The notes beneath the pieces are model-generated. The model was not told the origin of the DNA, ran no database searches, and saw nothing but the letters and a program-made list of their open reading frames with translations. The translations under genes were made by a program, and so were the position numbers. 16,828 nt of DNA from an uncultured Caryophanales bacterium (lineage in GTDB: Bacteria; Bacillota_I; Bacilli_A; RF39; UBA660), in contig CAMNDO010000002.1 in the NCBI GenBank assembly GCA_946535455.1, positions 1 through 16,828 of the forward strand, given 5' to 3'. This document shows, one piece after another, positions 6,231 to 13,889 of the stretch (positions are counted from its first letter, which is position 1; each line of letters opens with the position of its first letter).

Positions 6231-8924
6231 ATGAAACATATGACACATAATGAAATTAGAGATACTTGGTTTCGTTATTTTGAAAAACACGGGCATAAAT
6301 TATATGAAAGTGCACCATTAGTACCAGTAAACGACGATAGTTTATTATGGATTAATGCAGGAGTAGCCCCTTTAAAAAAATACTTTGATGGAAGTGAAGT
6401 TCCTGATAGTAGAAGAATTGTGAATATTCAAAAATGTATTCGTACCAATGATATTGAAAATGTTGGAATTACCAAAAGACATCAAACATTTTTTGAAATG
6501 ATGGGTAATTTTAGTATTGGAGATTATTTTAAAGAAGAAGCCATTGCTTTTGCTTTTGAAATTTTAACGAGTGAAGATTATTTTGCCATTCCAAAAGAAT
6601 TAATCTACGTTACGACTTATATTGATGATGAAGATGCGAAAAAAAGATGGATTGAAGTAGGTTTAGATCCAAGCCATATCGTTCCATTAGAAGAAAACTA
6701 TTGGGAAATTGGAGAAGGACCTTGTGGACCAGATTCTGAAATTTTCTTTGATAGAGGAGAAGAGTTTGATCCGAATCATGATGCTTTTGATAAATTTCAA
6801 AAAGATGAAGATCAAGAGCGTTACGTAGAAATTTGGAATAATGTATTTAGTCAATTCAACTCTAAAGAAGGAGTTGATCGAAAAGATTATCAAGAACTTC
6901 CTAGTAAAAATATTGATACTGGTGCAGGTCTTGAAAGATGGTGTTGTATTTTCCAAGGAGTAGACAGCAACTTTGAAACCGATTTATTCCAACCTATCAT
7001 CAAACACATTGAAGAATTAGCAGGGAAAAAGTATGTAGGACAAAAAGAATACAAAATTATTGCCGATCATATCCGTGCGATTACCTTTGCTATTGCCGAT
7101 GGAGCAGGTTTTGAAAATATAGGTAGAGGATATGTATTAAGACGTTTATTACGTCGTAGTGTACGTTTTGGAAAAACCATTGGATTAGAATGTCCTTTCA
7201 TGTATAAAATCGTATCGGATGTTGTTGATGTCATGAAAGATGCTTATCCTTATTTAGTAGAAAAAAGAGCAGAAGTTGAGGCTATTATTCTACAAGAAGA
7301 ACAATTGTTTTTACACACGTTAGAAGCAGGAGAAAATCGACTACAAGAACTAGTAAAACAATCTCCTGATGGAAGAATTAGTGGAGAAGAAGCTTTTAAA
7401 TTATATGATACTTATGGTTTCCCATTTGAGTTGACAGAGGAATACTTAGCAGATTTGGGATATCAAGTTTCCAAAGAGGAATTTGATTTATACATGAATG
7501 CACAAAAGGAATTAGCAAAGAAAAATGCCAAAACGAAAACCTCAATGGCGTCTCAGAAAAAAGTATTATTAGATTTTGTAGATCCTTCCGAGTTTGTATA
7601 TGGTGTTTATCGTTTAAAATCTAAAGTATTAGCTATTTTCGCAAAAGATGAAAGATTACCTGCGGTTGATCATGATACTTATATTGCACTTGATCGTACT
7701 TGTTTCTATGCAGAATCAGGAGGACAAGTAAGTGATACAGGAATGATTTTAGGAGATAATTTTAAAGCTCGTGTAGTAGATGTGTTTAAAGGACCAAATG
7801 GGCAACACATCCACAAAGTAAGACTATTATCCGGAATCATTCAAGAAGGGGATGAAGTAGAAGCGGTTATCGATGAAGATAGAAGAAAAGATATCGAAGC
7901 AAACCATTCTAGTGTTCATTTATTACATTATGCTCTACAACAAGTCATCAGTGATAAAATTCGACAAGCAGGTAGTTACGTAGACGAAGAAAGAAGTCGA
8001 TTGGATTTTACCTATACCGGAAAAATGACCGATGAAAAAATATTAGAAGTAGAGAAATTTGTACGAGGAATGATTGAAGATGAATTGATTGTCTCAACCG
8101 AAATTATGCCATTAGAAAAAGCAAAACAAATTGGCGCAATGGCGTTATTTACAGAAAAATATAAAGATATGGTACGTGTTGTGAAAATGGGAAAATCCAT
8201 TGAATTATGTGGTGGTACTCATGTTTCCAATACCAAAGAAATCAATTCCTATGCCATCTTTAATTGTGAATCCAAAGGAAGCAATGTCTATCGTATGGAA
8301 GCGGTGACCAAAGATAAAGTAGGAGATACTTTACAAGAATCTATGAAACCATATAATGATGAAAAGGTAAAATTATTAACCAAGGCAAAAGATATATTAG
8401 AAGAAGCAAAAGGTAATGGAATTTCTTTAGACTTTGAAGTAGATGTAAATACCGATAGACCAACATCTTACAAAGATATTATTTATCATAAGAATGAATT
8501 ACAATACATTCATCAAGAAGTAAAAGAATTAGAAAAAACATATCAAAGTATCAAAGAAAAATCAGTCATGAATCAATTAGAAGATTACCAAGATCATATT
8601 GAAATCAAAAATGGAATTGAAACTGTCATTATGAAAGTACAAAATAAAGATGTATCTTCTTTAAAAACCATCGCAGATACTTTGATGAATCAAATGAAAA
8701 AAGGATTTATTTTCTTCATCAATATAAAAGAGGAAAATGCTGTAAACTTTATCGCAAAAAGTAATTGTTTTATCAATGCTGGAGAAATCGTAAAAGATGC
8801 TTCTCTAAGAAGTGAAGGAAATGGAGGAGGAAGTCCTACCTTTGCACAAGGAGGAGGTAAAACAACAAAGGCCATTGATGAAATTCTAGAACATATTGAA
8901 AAGGTTATAAAAAATCATGAATAA
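6231..8924 (+). CDS. alaS: Alanine--tRNA ligase
   Basis: AlaRS charges tRNA-Ala and hydrolyses mischarged Ser/Gly-tRNA-Ala. At 897 residues it is full length (typically 875-880). The catalytic domain shows LLWINAGVAPLKKYF, KCIRTNDIENVG, FFEMMGNFSIGDYFK and DTGAGLERW. The editing domain has both zinc motifs, HSSVH (His559, His563) and CGGTH (Cys660, His664), at nearly the same positions as E. coli (564/568/666/670). The C-terminal DHHA1 (C-Ala) domain ends with the Gly-rich GNGGGSPTFAQGGG. The start follows AAGGAG; an in-frame ATG three codons later is possible. Expression is controlled by the Ala T-box more than 1.2 kb upstream, with two kinase genes in between, which is less usual than a T-box directly in front of alaS. 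Confidence 0.97.
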   Translation: MKHMTHNEIRDTWFRYFEKHGHKLYESAPLVPVNDDSLLWINAGVAPLKKYFDGSEVPDSRRIVNIQKCIRTNDIENVGITKRHQTFFEMMGNFSIGDYFKEEAIAFAFEILTSEDYFAIPKELIYVTTYIDDEDAKKRWIEVGLDPSHIVPLEENYWEIGEGPCGPDSEIFFDRGEEFDPNHDAFDKFQKDEDQERYVEIWNNVFSQFNSKEGVDRKDYQELPSKNIDTGAGLERWCCIFQGVDSNFETDLFQPIIKHIEELAGKKYVGQKEYKIIADHIRAITFAIADGAGFENIGRGYVLRRLLRRSVRFGKTIGLECPFMYKIVSDVVDVMKDAYPYLVEKRAEVEAIILQEEQLFLHTLEAGENRLQELVKQSPDGRISGEEAFKLYDTYGFPFELTEEYLADLGYQVSKEEFDLYMNAQKELAKKNAKTKTSMASQKKVLLDFVDPSEFVYGVYRLKSKVLAIFAKDERLPAVDHDTYIALDRTCFYAESGGQVSDTGMILGDNFKARVVDVFKGPNGQHIHKVRLLSGIIQEGDEVEAVIDEDRRKDIEANHSSVHLLHYALQQVISDKIRQAGSYVDEERSRLDFTYTGKMTDEKILEVEKFVRGMIEDELIVSTEIMPLEKAKQIGAMALFTEKYKDMVRVVKMGKSIELCGGTHVSNTKEINSYAIFNCESKGSNVYRMEAVTKDKVGDTLQESMKPYNDEKVKLLTKAKDILEEAKGNGISLDFEVDVNTDRPTSYKDIIYHKNELQYIHQEVKELEKTYQSIKEKSVMNQLEDYQDHIEIKNGIETVIMKVQNKDVSSLKTIADTLMNQMKKGFIFFINIKEENAVNFIAKSNCFINAGEIVKDASLRSEGNGGGSPTFAQGGGKTTKAIDEILEHIEKVIKNHE

Positions 8925-9837
8925 TTATCTATTAGAAGGAGAAGATACTTTTTCCTTAGAATTAGAAAGAGAAAGAATAATAAAGGAAGAAAATAATATA
9001 TCCTTTTATGATTTAGAAGAAATGAGTTTATCCAATGCATTAGAAGATATCGATACCTATGGTTTATTCTCCAATCAAAAAACCATCGTCATTCGTAATA
9101 TTCAAAATCAAAAGTATGAAGAACAAGCAAAAGATTGGGATCATTTATTTGCTTATTTGGATGAACCAAATCCAGACTATACTATCATTTTAGAAGGATT
9201 GAACTTTTTAAAAACTTCTAAAATTTATAAAGAGTTAAAGAAAAGATGTATTCATAAAGAATGTAAAGAAAATCCAAATCAATATATTAAGAATAGATTC
9301 AAAGATTATAAAATAGACTATAAAACACAAAATACATTATTGGAGTTTTGTCAAAATGATATGACAAAATTAAAACAAGAATGTGATAAATTAATGCTTT
9401 ATAAAATCAATGAAAAAGAGATTTTATTACAAGATGTAGAAGATTTGGTCATTCCCAAACAAAAAGATTCCAAAGATTTGATTTTTGCTTTCACAAGAAG
9501 TATTGCAGAAAAAGAAAAAGAAAAAGCATTAAGAGAGTACCAAGAATTAAAGTCTTATCAACTAGAAGCCTATTCTATTATTGGATTACTTGCGAGTCAA
9601 ATGAGAATTCTTTATCAAGTAAAACTTTTAGAAAAAGATCATTCTATTTCTGATATCAAAGAAATTTTAAATGAGAAATCAGAATATAGAATTCAAAAAA
9701 CAAAAGAATTAACAAAGTTTTATTCGGAAAAAGAAATTTTAAATACGATGATAGAATTAGGAAATATGGATTTAAAAATGAAAAGTACCGATGTAGATCC
9801 TGATTCTTTAATGGAATTGTTTTTAATGAATTTATAA
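8917..9837 (+). CDS. holA: DNA polymerase III subunit delta
   Basis: HolA is the delta subunit of the clamp loader that opens the sliding clamp. The 306-residue protein has the expected delta layout: an N-terminal AAA+-like fold without a P-loop (about 1-130), with SLSNALEDIDTYGLFSNQKTIVIRN (the clamp-contact region around Leu-Phe) and DYTIILEG, then an all-helical domain II and C-terminal collar (LDKLMLYK-type helix near 160, ITGLLASQMRILYQ-like near 220-235). It starts inside the last codons of alaS (8-nt overlap) with no strong Shine-Dalgarno site, so translation is probably coupled to alaS. Many Firmicutes have holA near rpsT or comE genes; here it is the last gene of the alaS operon. Confidence 0.9.
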   Translation: MNNYLLEGEDTFSLELERERIIKEENNISFYDLEEMSLSNALEDIDTYGLFSNQKTIVIRNIQNQKYEEQAKDWDHLFAYLDEPNPDYTIILEGLNFLKTSKIYKELKKRCIHKECKENPNQYIKNRFKDYKIDYKTQNTLLEFCQNDMTKLKQECDKLMLYKINEKEILLQDVEDLVIPKQKDSKDLIFAFTRSIAEKEKEKALREYQELKSYQLEAYSIIGLLASQMRILYQVKLLEKDHSISDIKEILNEKSEYRIQKTKELTKFYSEKEILNTMIELGNMDLKMKSTDVDPDSLMELFLMNL

Positions 9838-9868
9838 AAAAATAGTAGAATATCTACTATTTTTCTTT
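9838..9868. terminator. Bidirectional terminator between holA and rarA
   Basis: Twelve paired bases (9838-9849 with 9853-9864) around a 3-nt loop, with A and T runs at the base serving both directions. It overlaps the rarA stop codon at 9857-9859, so it ends the T-box operon and the convergent rarA transcript. Confidence 0.85.
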
Positions 9869-11071
9869 TAGTTTTTCTAACTTTTCATAAATTTCTTTTA
9901 ATCCTTTTTCATATCCAATATCTTTTGGTTTATAGTATTTTTGATTTTTCATTTTATCTGGGAGATATTGTTGTTTGACATAAGCACCTGGATAATTATG
10001 AGGATATAAGTATTCTGGAGCATCCGTCTTAATATGTTTTGGTAGGTTTCCTGTATTTCCTTTTTGAATATCTTCTAAAGCAGCATCAAATGCAACATGA
10101 GCAGTATTACTTTTGGGAGAAAGAGCCATTTCACTTACAATTGTTCCCAAAGGAATTCTAGCTTCTGGTAATCCAACACGTTCCGCAGCAGAAATCGCAG
10201 CTTCTAATTTAGGACCAATAGAAGGATTGGCTAAACCAATATCTTCATAAGCAATGACAGAAAGTCTTCTATAAATCGAATCTAAATCTCCTTCTGTTAC
10301 TAATCTTGCCAAATAGTGTAGAGAAGCATCAATATCACTTCCACGAATGGACTTTTGTAATCCACTCAAGACATCATAATGTCCATCTCCATTTTTATCA
10401 GAGAAGAAAACAGGTTTATTATTGATTTTTTGAATCTTATCGATGGTAATTTTTTTATCATCCGTAGAGTAGTATGCGATTTCTAATAGATTATAAGCGT
10501 ATCTAAGGTCATTAGAAGACATTTTTGCGATATACTCGATACTTTTTCTATCAATCTCAATTCCGTCTAAATCAGGGTGTTTTATGGCCTTTTTAAGACC
10601 CTTTATAATATCTTCTTCTGTTAACTCTTGTAACTCAAATAATTGACAACGACTTCGAATAGCAGGATTAATGGCATGATAAGGATTCGAAGTAGTCATT
10701 CCAATTAATGTAATGAATCCACTTTCCAAACATGGTAATAAAATATCTTGTTTATCTTTATTTAAACGATGAATCTCATCTAATACTAGGACAAGTTCTC
10801 CATACATCTTTGCTTCTTCAATAATGATATCTAAATCTTTTTTGGTATTCGCAGTCGCATTAAAGAATCTAGAATGAACCTCTAAATCATGCACAATCGC
10901 ATTCGCAATAGAAGTCTTTCCAATTCCTGGTTTTCCATAAAGAATCATAGAAAATAATTTTTGATTTTTGACTAAGTTAGATAAAATTTTATCTTTCCCA
11001 ACCAAATGACTTTGTCCAATCACATCTTTTAAAGAAACAGGTGCTAATTTAAAAGCTAATGGTTTATTCAT
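9857..11071 (-). CDS. rarA: Replication-associated recombination protein RarA (MgsA/WRNIP1 family)
   Basis: A AAA+ ATPase acting at stalled replication forks. The 404-residue protein has Walker A GKPGIGKTS (46-54), Walker B LVLDEIHRL (about 95-103), sensor 1 MTTSNPYHAINPAIRSRC with the arginine finger region, and the RarA-specific C-terminal tetramerisation domain containing KSIRGSDIDASLHYLARLV, VIAYEDIGLANP and PLGTIVSEMALSPKSN. The length is slightly under the usual 420-440 with the N-terminal extension missing. The start follows GGTGAT with a 3-nt spacer, 15 bp from a TACAAT -10. It diverges from xerD; both proteins work on chromosome replication and resolution, and the promoters overlap. 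Confidence 0.95.
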   Translation of the reverse strand: MNKPLAFKLAPVSLKDVIGQSHLVGKDKILSNLVKNQKLFSMILYGKPGIGKTSIANAIVHDLEVHSRFFNATANTKKDLDIIIEEAKMYGELVLVLDEIHRLNKDKQDILLPCLESGFITLIGMTTSNPYHAINPAIRSRCQLFELQELTEEDIIKGLKKAIKHPDLDGIEIDRKSIEYIAKMSSNDLRYAYNLLEIAYYSTDDKKITIDKIQKINNKPVFFSDKNGDGHYDVLSGLQKSIRGSDIDASLHYLARLVTEGDLDSIYRRLSVIAYEDIGLANPSIGPKLEAAISAAERVGLPEARIPLGTIVSEMALSPKSNTAHVAFDAALEDIQKGNTGNLPKHIKTDAPEYLYPHNYPGAYVKQQYLPDKMKNQKYYKPKDIGYEKGLKEIYEKLEKLKEK

Positions 11072-11086
11072 AATATCACCATTTTT

Positions 11087-11115
11087 ATTGTATCAAAGAA
11101 GGAGAAGATTGTAAA
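11087..11115 (-). promoter_or_regulatory. Promoter of rarA
   Basis: On the minus strand TTTACA (11110-11115), 17 bp, TACAAT (11087-11092), with an extended TG before the -10. The -35 covers six of the seven bases also used by the xerD -35 (11109-11114) on the other strand. The predicted leader is only about 9-10 nt. Confidence 0.65.
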
Positions 11116-11137
11116 AATAATCTTTTGCGAGTATAAT
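11109..11137 (+). promoter_or_regulatory. Promoter of xerD-deoB
   Basis: TTGTAA (11109-11114), 17 bp, TATAAT (11132-11137), 16 bp before the xerD ATG. Its -35 overlaps the rarA -35 on the opposite strand. Confidence 0.65.
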
Positions 11138-11153
11138 ATGAATAGGTGATGTT

Positions 11154-12047
11154 ATGTTCCTTTCGGATGCCATAGAAGATTTTTTAAATTATTGTGTTTT
11201 TGAAAAAGGATTATCAGATCGTACCAAATCTTCTTATCAAAATGATTTAGTGGTTTACCAAGAATATTTAGAAAAGCATCATATTAAGAAGGTAGAAGAC
11301 ATCACACAAGAAGACATTCAAAACTTTTTAAAAATAAGGCATGGGGAAGCGACTACTACCATTGCCCATAATTTAACGGTCATTAAAAACTTTCACGCCT
11401 ATCTTTTAAAAGAAAAATTAGTCTCAAAAGATGTATCCGAATTTTTAGAAAGACCAAAAACAAAAAAAGCATTACCAAAAACACTCAGTGTAGAAGATAT
11501 TGATTCTTTACTAGATATTTCACTCAATACACCATTTGACTATCGAAATAAGGCTATGTTAGAATTGATGTACGGGTGTGGACTGCGTGTTAGTGAATTA
11601 ATTGCGTTAGAAATCAATGATATTGATCGAACCAATTGTCTCATTCGTATCTTCGGAAAAGGTAGAAAAGAACGAGAAATCCCAGTAGGGGAATATGCAC
11701 TCCATTATTTAGAAGAATATCTAAATAAAAGACCAGAATTATTAAAAAATAAACCTTGTACTAAGTTATTTGTTAATAATCATGGGCAAGGAATGACTCG
11801 GCAAGGATTTTTTAAAAATTTAAAAAAACTATTAGAAGAAAAAGGATTAAATCCGAATGTTTCTCCTCATACATTACGTCATAGTTTCGCAACACATTTA
11901 ATCAATAGGGGAGCTGATTTAAGAAGTATACAAGAAATGTTAGGTCATTCCGATATTTCAACCACAAAAATATATACAAGAGTAAGTGATGAGAAAGTCA
12001 TTGCAGATTATGAAGCTTATCATTTGCGTAGTAAGAAGGAGCCATAA
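11154..12047 (+). CDS. xerD: Tyrosine recombinase XerD (XerC/D family)
   Basis: This site-specific recombinase resolves chromosome dimers at dif. The 297-residue length fits XerC/XerD. Residues 1-90 form the SAM-like core-binding domain and about 108-285 the catalytic domain. All catalytic residues are present: Arg145 (GCGLRVSEL), Lys169 (FGKGRKERE), His239 and Arg242 (HTLRHSFATH), His265 (MLGHSDISTT) and the nucleophile Tyr274. The C-terminal VIADYEAYHLR matches the tail that contacts a partner. XerD versus XerC cannot be settled from this gene alone; XerD is preferred because Firmicutes often place xerD next to deoB. The start follows AGGTGAT. deoB follows after 3 nt. Confidence 0.9.
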   Translation: MFLSDAIEDFLNYCVFEKGLSDRTKSSYQNDLVVYQEYLEKHHIKKVEDITQEDIQNFLKIRHGEATTTIAHNLTVIKNFHAYLLKEKLVSKDVSEFLERPKTKKALPKTLSVEDIDSLLDISLNTPFDYRNKAMLELMYGCGLRVSELIALEINDIDRTNCLIRIFGKGRKEREIPVGEYALHYLEEYLNKRPELLKNKPCTKLFVNNHGQGMTRQGFFKNLKKLLEEKGLNPNVSPHTLRHSFATHLINRGADLRSIQEMLGHSDISTTKIYTRVSDEKVIADYEAYHLRSKKEP

Positions 12048-12050
12048 AAT

Positions 12051-13217
12051 ATGAAATTTAAAAGAATATTCCTAATGGTATTAGATTCTTTAGGAGTAGG
12101 GGAAACAACCGATGCGGTAAACTTCGGTGATACCGGTGCGAATACACTTGGTCATATTGTAGAGAAGTGTGATTTGTTTGTTCCAAACCTAAAGAAAATA
12201 GGATTTTTAGATACTTTAAATTTAAGTGAAAATGAAGATGTAGATGCTTATTATACCATCGCAAAACCCATTAATTCTGGAAAAGATACATTAAATGGTC
12301 ATTATGAGATGATGGGAATTCAAAATAATATTCCATTCCAAACTTTCAATGAAGGTTTCTCTTTTGACATTTTATCTGCGATAGAATCTACTACAGGAAG
12401 AAGTGTTATTGGAAATAAATGTTGTCATGATGATTCCATTATTCAAGAATTAGGAGAAAGACAATATAATTATGGGTCATTAATCATTTATACATCTGCC
12501 GATTCTGATATTCAAGTTGCGGCTCACGAAGACTGTATTCCTATTTCTACATTATATGAATACTGTGAAAAAATAAGAGCACTTACATTAAAAGAAGATT
12601 GGAGAGTTGCACGAGTAATCGCAAGACCATTTAATGGGACTCCTGGAAAATATAAGTTAATTTCCACTGCTAGAAAAGATTATGCCATTAGACCTCCAAA
12701 AAGGTCCATTTTAGAGGATTTAAGCGATAGCGAGTATAATGTCATTGGAATTGGAAAAACAAACGATATATTCGACGGACAAGGCATTAATAAGATGATT
12801 AAAGCTGCAAACAACGCAGAAGCCATTACCAAATTAACAGATATTATGAGTAAGAACTTTATTGGTTTGTGTATCGTAAATTTATGTGATTTTGATTCTT
12901 TATATGGACATTTAAGAGATGTAGAAGGGTATGCAAAGGCAATAGAGGAGTTAGATGTCGATATTCCTATCATATTAAATAAATTAGATTTAGATGATCT
13001 ACTAATCATAACGGCAGATCATGGAAATGATCCAACATTCCCTGGAAATAACCATACAAGAGAAAATGTACCAGTGATTCTATATAGTCGTAATTTTAAA
13101 AATCCTCATCGTTTAGAACCATTTGATACATTCGCAAATATAGGAGCATTAATTGCCGATAACTTTGATATTACTCCACCAGAAATAGGGAAGAGTATAT
13201 TAGACGAATTAGAATAA
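12051..13217 (+). CDS. deoB: Phosphopentomutase
   Basis: DeoB interconverts (deoxy)ribose-1-phosphate and (deoxy)ribose-5-phosphate in nucleoside salvage. The 388-residue protein belongs to the alkaline phosphatase superfamily. It shows the N-terminal metal site MVLDSLGVGE with DTGANTLGHI (supplying Asp and the phosphorylated Thr), the substrate cap with GKDTLNGHYEMMG, YTSADSDIQVAAHE and RVIARPFNG, and the second metal site at LIITADHGNDPTFPGNNHTREN (Asp, His, His). The length is normal. AAGGAG within the end of xerD serves the start, so it is in the xerD operon. It is functionally related to the nucleotide kinases of the neighbouring operon but is controlled separately. Confidence 0.97.
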   Translation: MKFKRIFLMVLDSLGVGETTDAVNFGDTGANTLGHIVEKCDLFVPNLKKIGFLDTLNLSENEDVDAYYTIAKPINSGKDTLNGHYEMMGIQNNIPFQTFNEGFSFDILSAIESTTGRSVIGNKCCHDDSIIQELGERQYNYGSLIIYTSADSDIQVAAHEDCIPISTLYEYCEKIRALTLKEDWRVARVIARPFNGTPGKYKLISTARKDYAIRPPKRSILEDLSDSEYNVIGIGKTNDIFDGQGINKMIKAANNAEAITKLTDIMSKNFIGLCIVNLCDFDSLYGHLRDVEGYAKAIEELDVDIPIILNKLDLDDLLIITADHGNDPTFPGNNHTRENVPVILYSRNFKNPHRLEPFDTFANIGALIADNFDITPPEIGKSILDELE

Positions 13218-13245
13218 AAAAGAGAGAATATCCTCTCTTTTTTTT
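13216..13245. terminator. Bidirectional terminator between deoB and the 71-aa gene
   Basis: AAAAAAGAGAG (13216-13226) pairs with CTCTCTTTTTT (13233-13243) around a 6-nt loop, with T and A tracts outside. The convergent gene's stop (13244) sits directly on its right flank. Confidence 0.85.
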
Positions 13246-13459
13246 ATTCCATTTCAGAAGTAACTTCATATTCATTATCGGTAATATTTCCTCCACTATC
13301 TAAAAAACTAGGGGTTAAAATAGGGGAAGCCTCCCCTTTTAATGATCCTTCTTCAGAAGAATCATATTTCTTACTTTTTCTACAACTTCTATCCATTTTT
13401 TTCTTTAAATATTCCTCATAAATAAGAGAATAATCCTTTGATGAATCAAAATCATTCAT
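13244..13459 (-). CDS. Small polar protein of unknown function, 71 aa, likely forespore-expressed
   Basis: I do not recognise the family. The protein is hydrophilic: an N-terminal helix-like part (SSKDYSLIYEEYLKKKMD), a basic patch (RSCRKSKKY), then an acidic Ser/Gly/Pro-rich tail ending EYEVTSEME. There is no membrane segment and no alpha/beta SASP motif. The start is convincing, with AGGAGG 6-7 nt upstream. A sigma-G-like promoter lies 18 bp before the ATG, so a role inside the developing spore is an inference from the promoter only. The coding sequence contains a 6-bp GC-rich hairpin (13322-13337). It converges on deoB and shares its terminator. Confidence 0.65.
   Translation of the reverse strand: MNDFDSSKDYSLIYEEYLKKKMDRSCRKSKKYDSSEEGSLKGEASPILTPSFLDSGGNITDNEYEVTSEME
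13322..13337 (-). repeat. GC-rich hairpin inside the 71-aa coding sequence
   Basis: AGGGGA and TCCCCT are perfect inverted repeats around a 4-nt loop, unusually GC-rich for this window. On the minus strand the stem is followed by ATTTTA, giving a terminator-like shape within the gene. Confidence 0.5.
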
Positions 13460-13477
13460 AATAATACCTCCTATTAT

Positions 13478-13506
13478 TATTATGAAAATTTTTCAAAAAA
13501 ACATAC
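13478..13506 (-). promoter_or_regulatory. Sigma-G-like promoter of the 71-aa gene
   Basis: On the minus strand GTATG (13502-13506), 17 bp, CATAATA (13478-13484). This fits the Bacillus sigma-G consensus GHATR-N17/18-CATNHTA at every defined position, and the spacing to the ATG (18 bp) matches the other promoters in the window. No sigma-A pair competes at this position. Confidence 0.5.
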
Positions 13507-13516
13507 CTTTCATTTC

Positions 13517-13562
13517 AGCAATTTAGATGGAGAATGACCCATCTAATTCACTCTAAATCGCT
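13517..13562 (-). repeat. Overlapping alternative hairpins, possible structured RNA
   Basis: TTAGATGG (13523-13530) pairs perfectly with CCATCTAA (13539-13546). The first arm overlaps AGCAATTTAGA (13517-13527), which can instead pair with TCTAAATCGCT (13552-13562). The second pairing has one A-C mismatch in a plus-strand RNA but a G-U wobble in a minus-strand RNA, so if an RNA is made the minus strand fits better. The two stems exclude each other. Confidence 0.35.
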
Positions 13563-13680
13563 TAAAATGCATCCTACTTTTTTGGAAGAAAAGAGGGGAA
13601 GTATCCTATAAGAGATATTACTATATATCCTTATAGATAGATTATAATAAAGAAAAGAAAATATTATTTCATACAAATAA

Positions 13681-13707
13681 AAATGAATTTTTAAAAATTC
13701 ATTTTTT
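13681..13707. terminator. Perfect 24-bp palindrome with T-tract, terminator-like
   Basis: Positions 13681-13692 are exactly complementary to 13693-13704, followed by T to 13708 on the plus strand and A-rich sequence upstream, so it could end transcripts in either direction. No annotated gene ends here, which is why it stands out. Confidence 0.45.
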
Positions 13708-13799
13708 TATTGTTTATAATATGATAATAATAGTTATAATATATTTTATTTATATTACTATAATATAGTAGTGGAGGATATATATTTCAAAAGTATTCC

Positions 13800-13813
13800 G
13801 TTAACAAGTTAAC
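13800..13813. repeat. Doubled GTTAAC palindrome
   Basis: Two GTTAAC hexamers separated by AA, each self-complementary, forming a near-perfect 14-bp dyad in the gap downstream of the HTH gene. It could be a protein-binding site; no promoter is clearly attached. Confidence 0.3.
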
Positions 13814-13845
13814 ATAATATCAATTATAGGAAGTTAGTAATTTCC

Positions 13846-13889
13846 ATAATATTAGAAGAAAAGACTACTTTTTGTAGTCCTAATATTAT
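13846..13889 (-). terminator. Terminator of the HTH regulator gene
   Basis: On the minus strand GACTAC, a 5-nt A loop and GTAGTC (13863-13879) are followed by TTTTCTT. An outer pair of 10-nt arms (13846-13855 and 13880-13889) is also complementary. It overlaps the stop codon of the HTH gene. Confidence 0.8.

Larger units (their letters stand above)
13460..13885. other. 426-bp AT-rich intergenic region without a supported gene
   Basis: This gap between the 71-aa gene and the HTH gene holds the sigma-G-like promoter (13478-13506), a pair of competing hairpins (13517-13562), a 24-bp perfect palindrome (13681-13704), several TATAAT-like stretches without matched -35 elements, a doubled GTTAAC (13800-13813), and the terminator of the HTH gene (13846-13889). 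No open reading frame with both a Shine-Dalgarno site and reasonable length was found. A small RNA is possible but unproven. Confidence 0.6.

Noticed and set aside
13710..13740. Plus-strand promoter in the AT-rich gap (TTGTTT and TATAAT)
   Set aside because: The spacing is 19 bp, the -35 is weak, and many TATAAT-like strings are expected in such AT-rich DNA; no gene follows.
13771..13812. Short GTG-initiated reading frame at 13771
   Set aside because: About 13 codons; the only GGAGG lies inside the frame rather than before it, and nothing else supports it.
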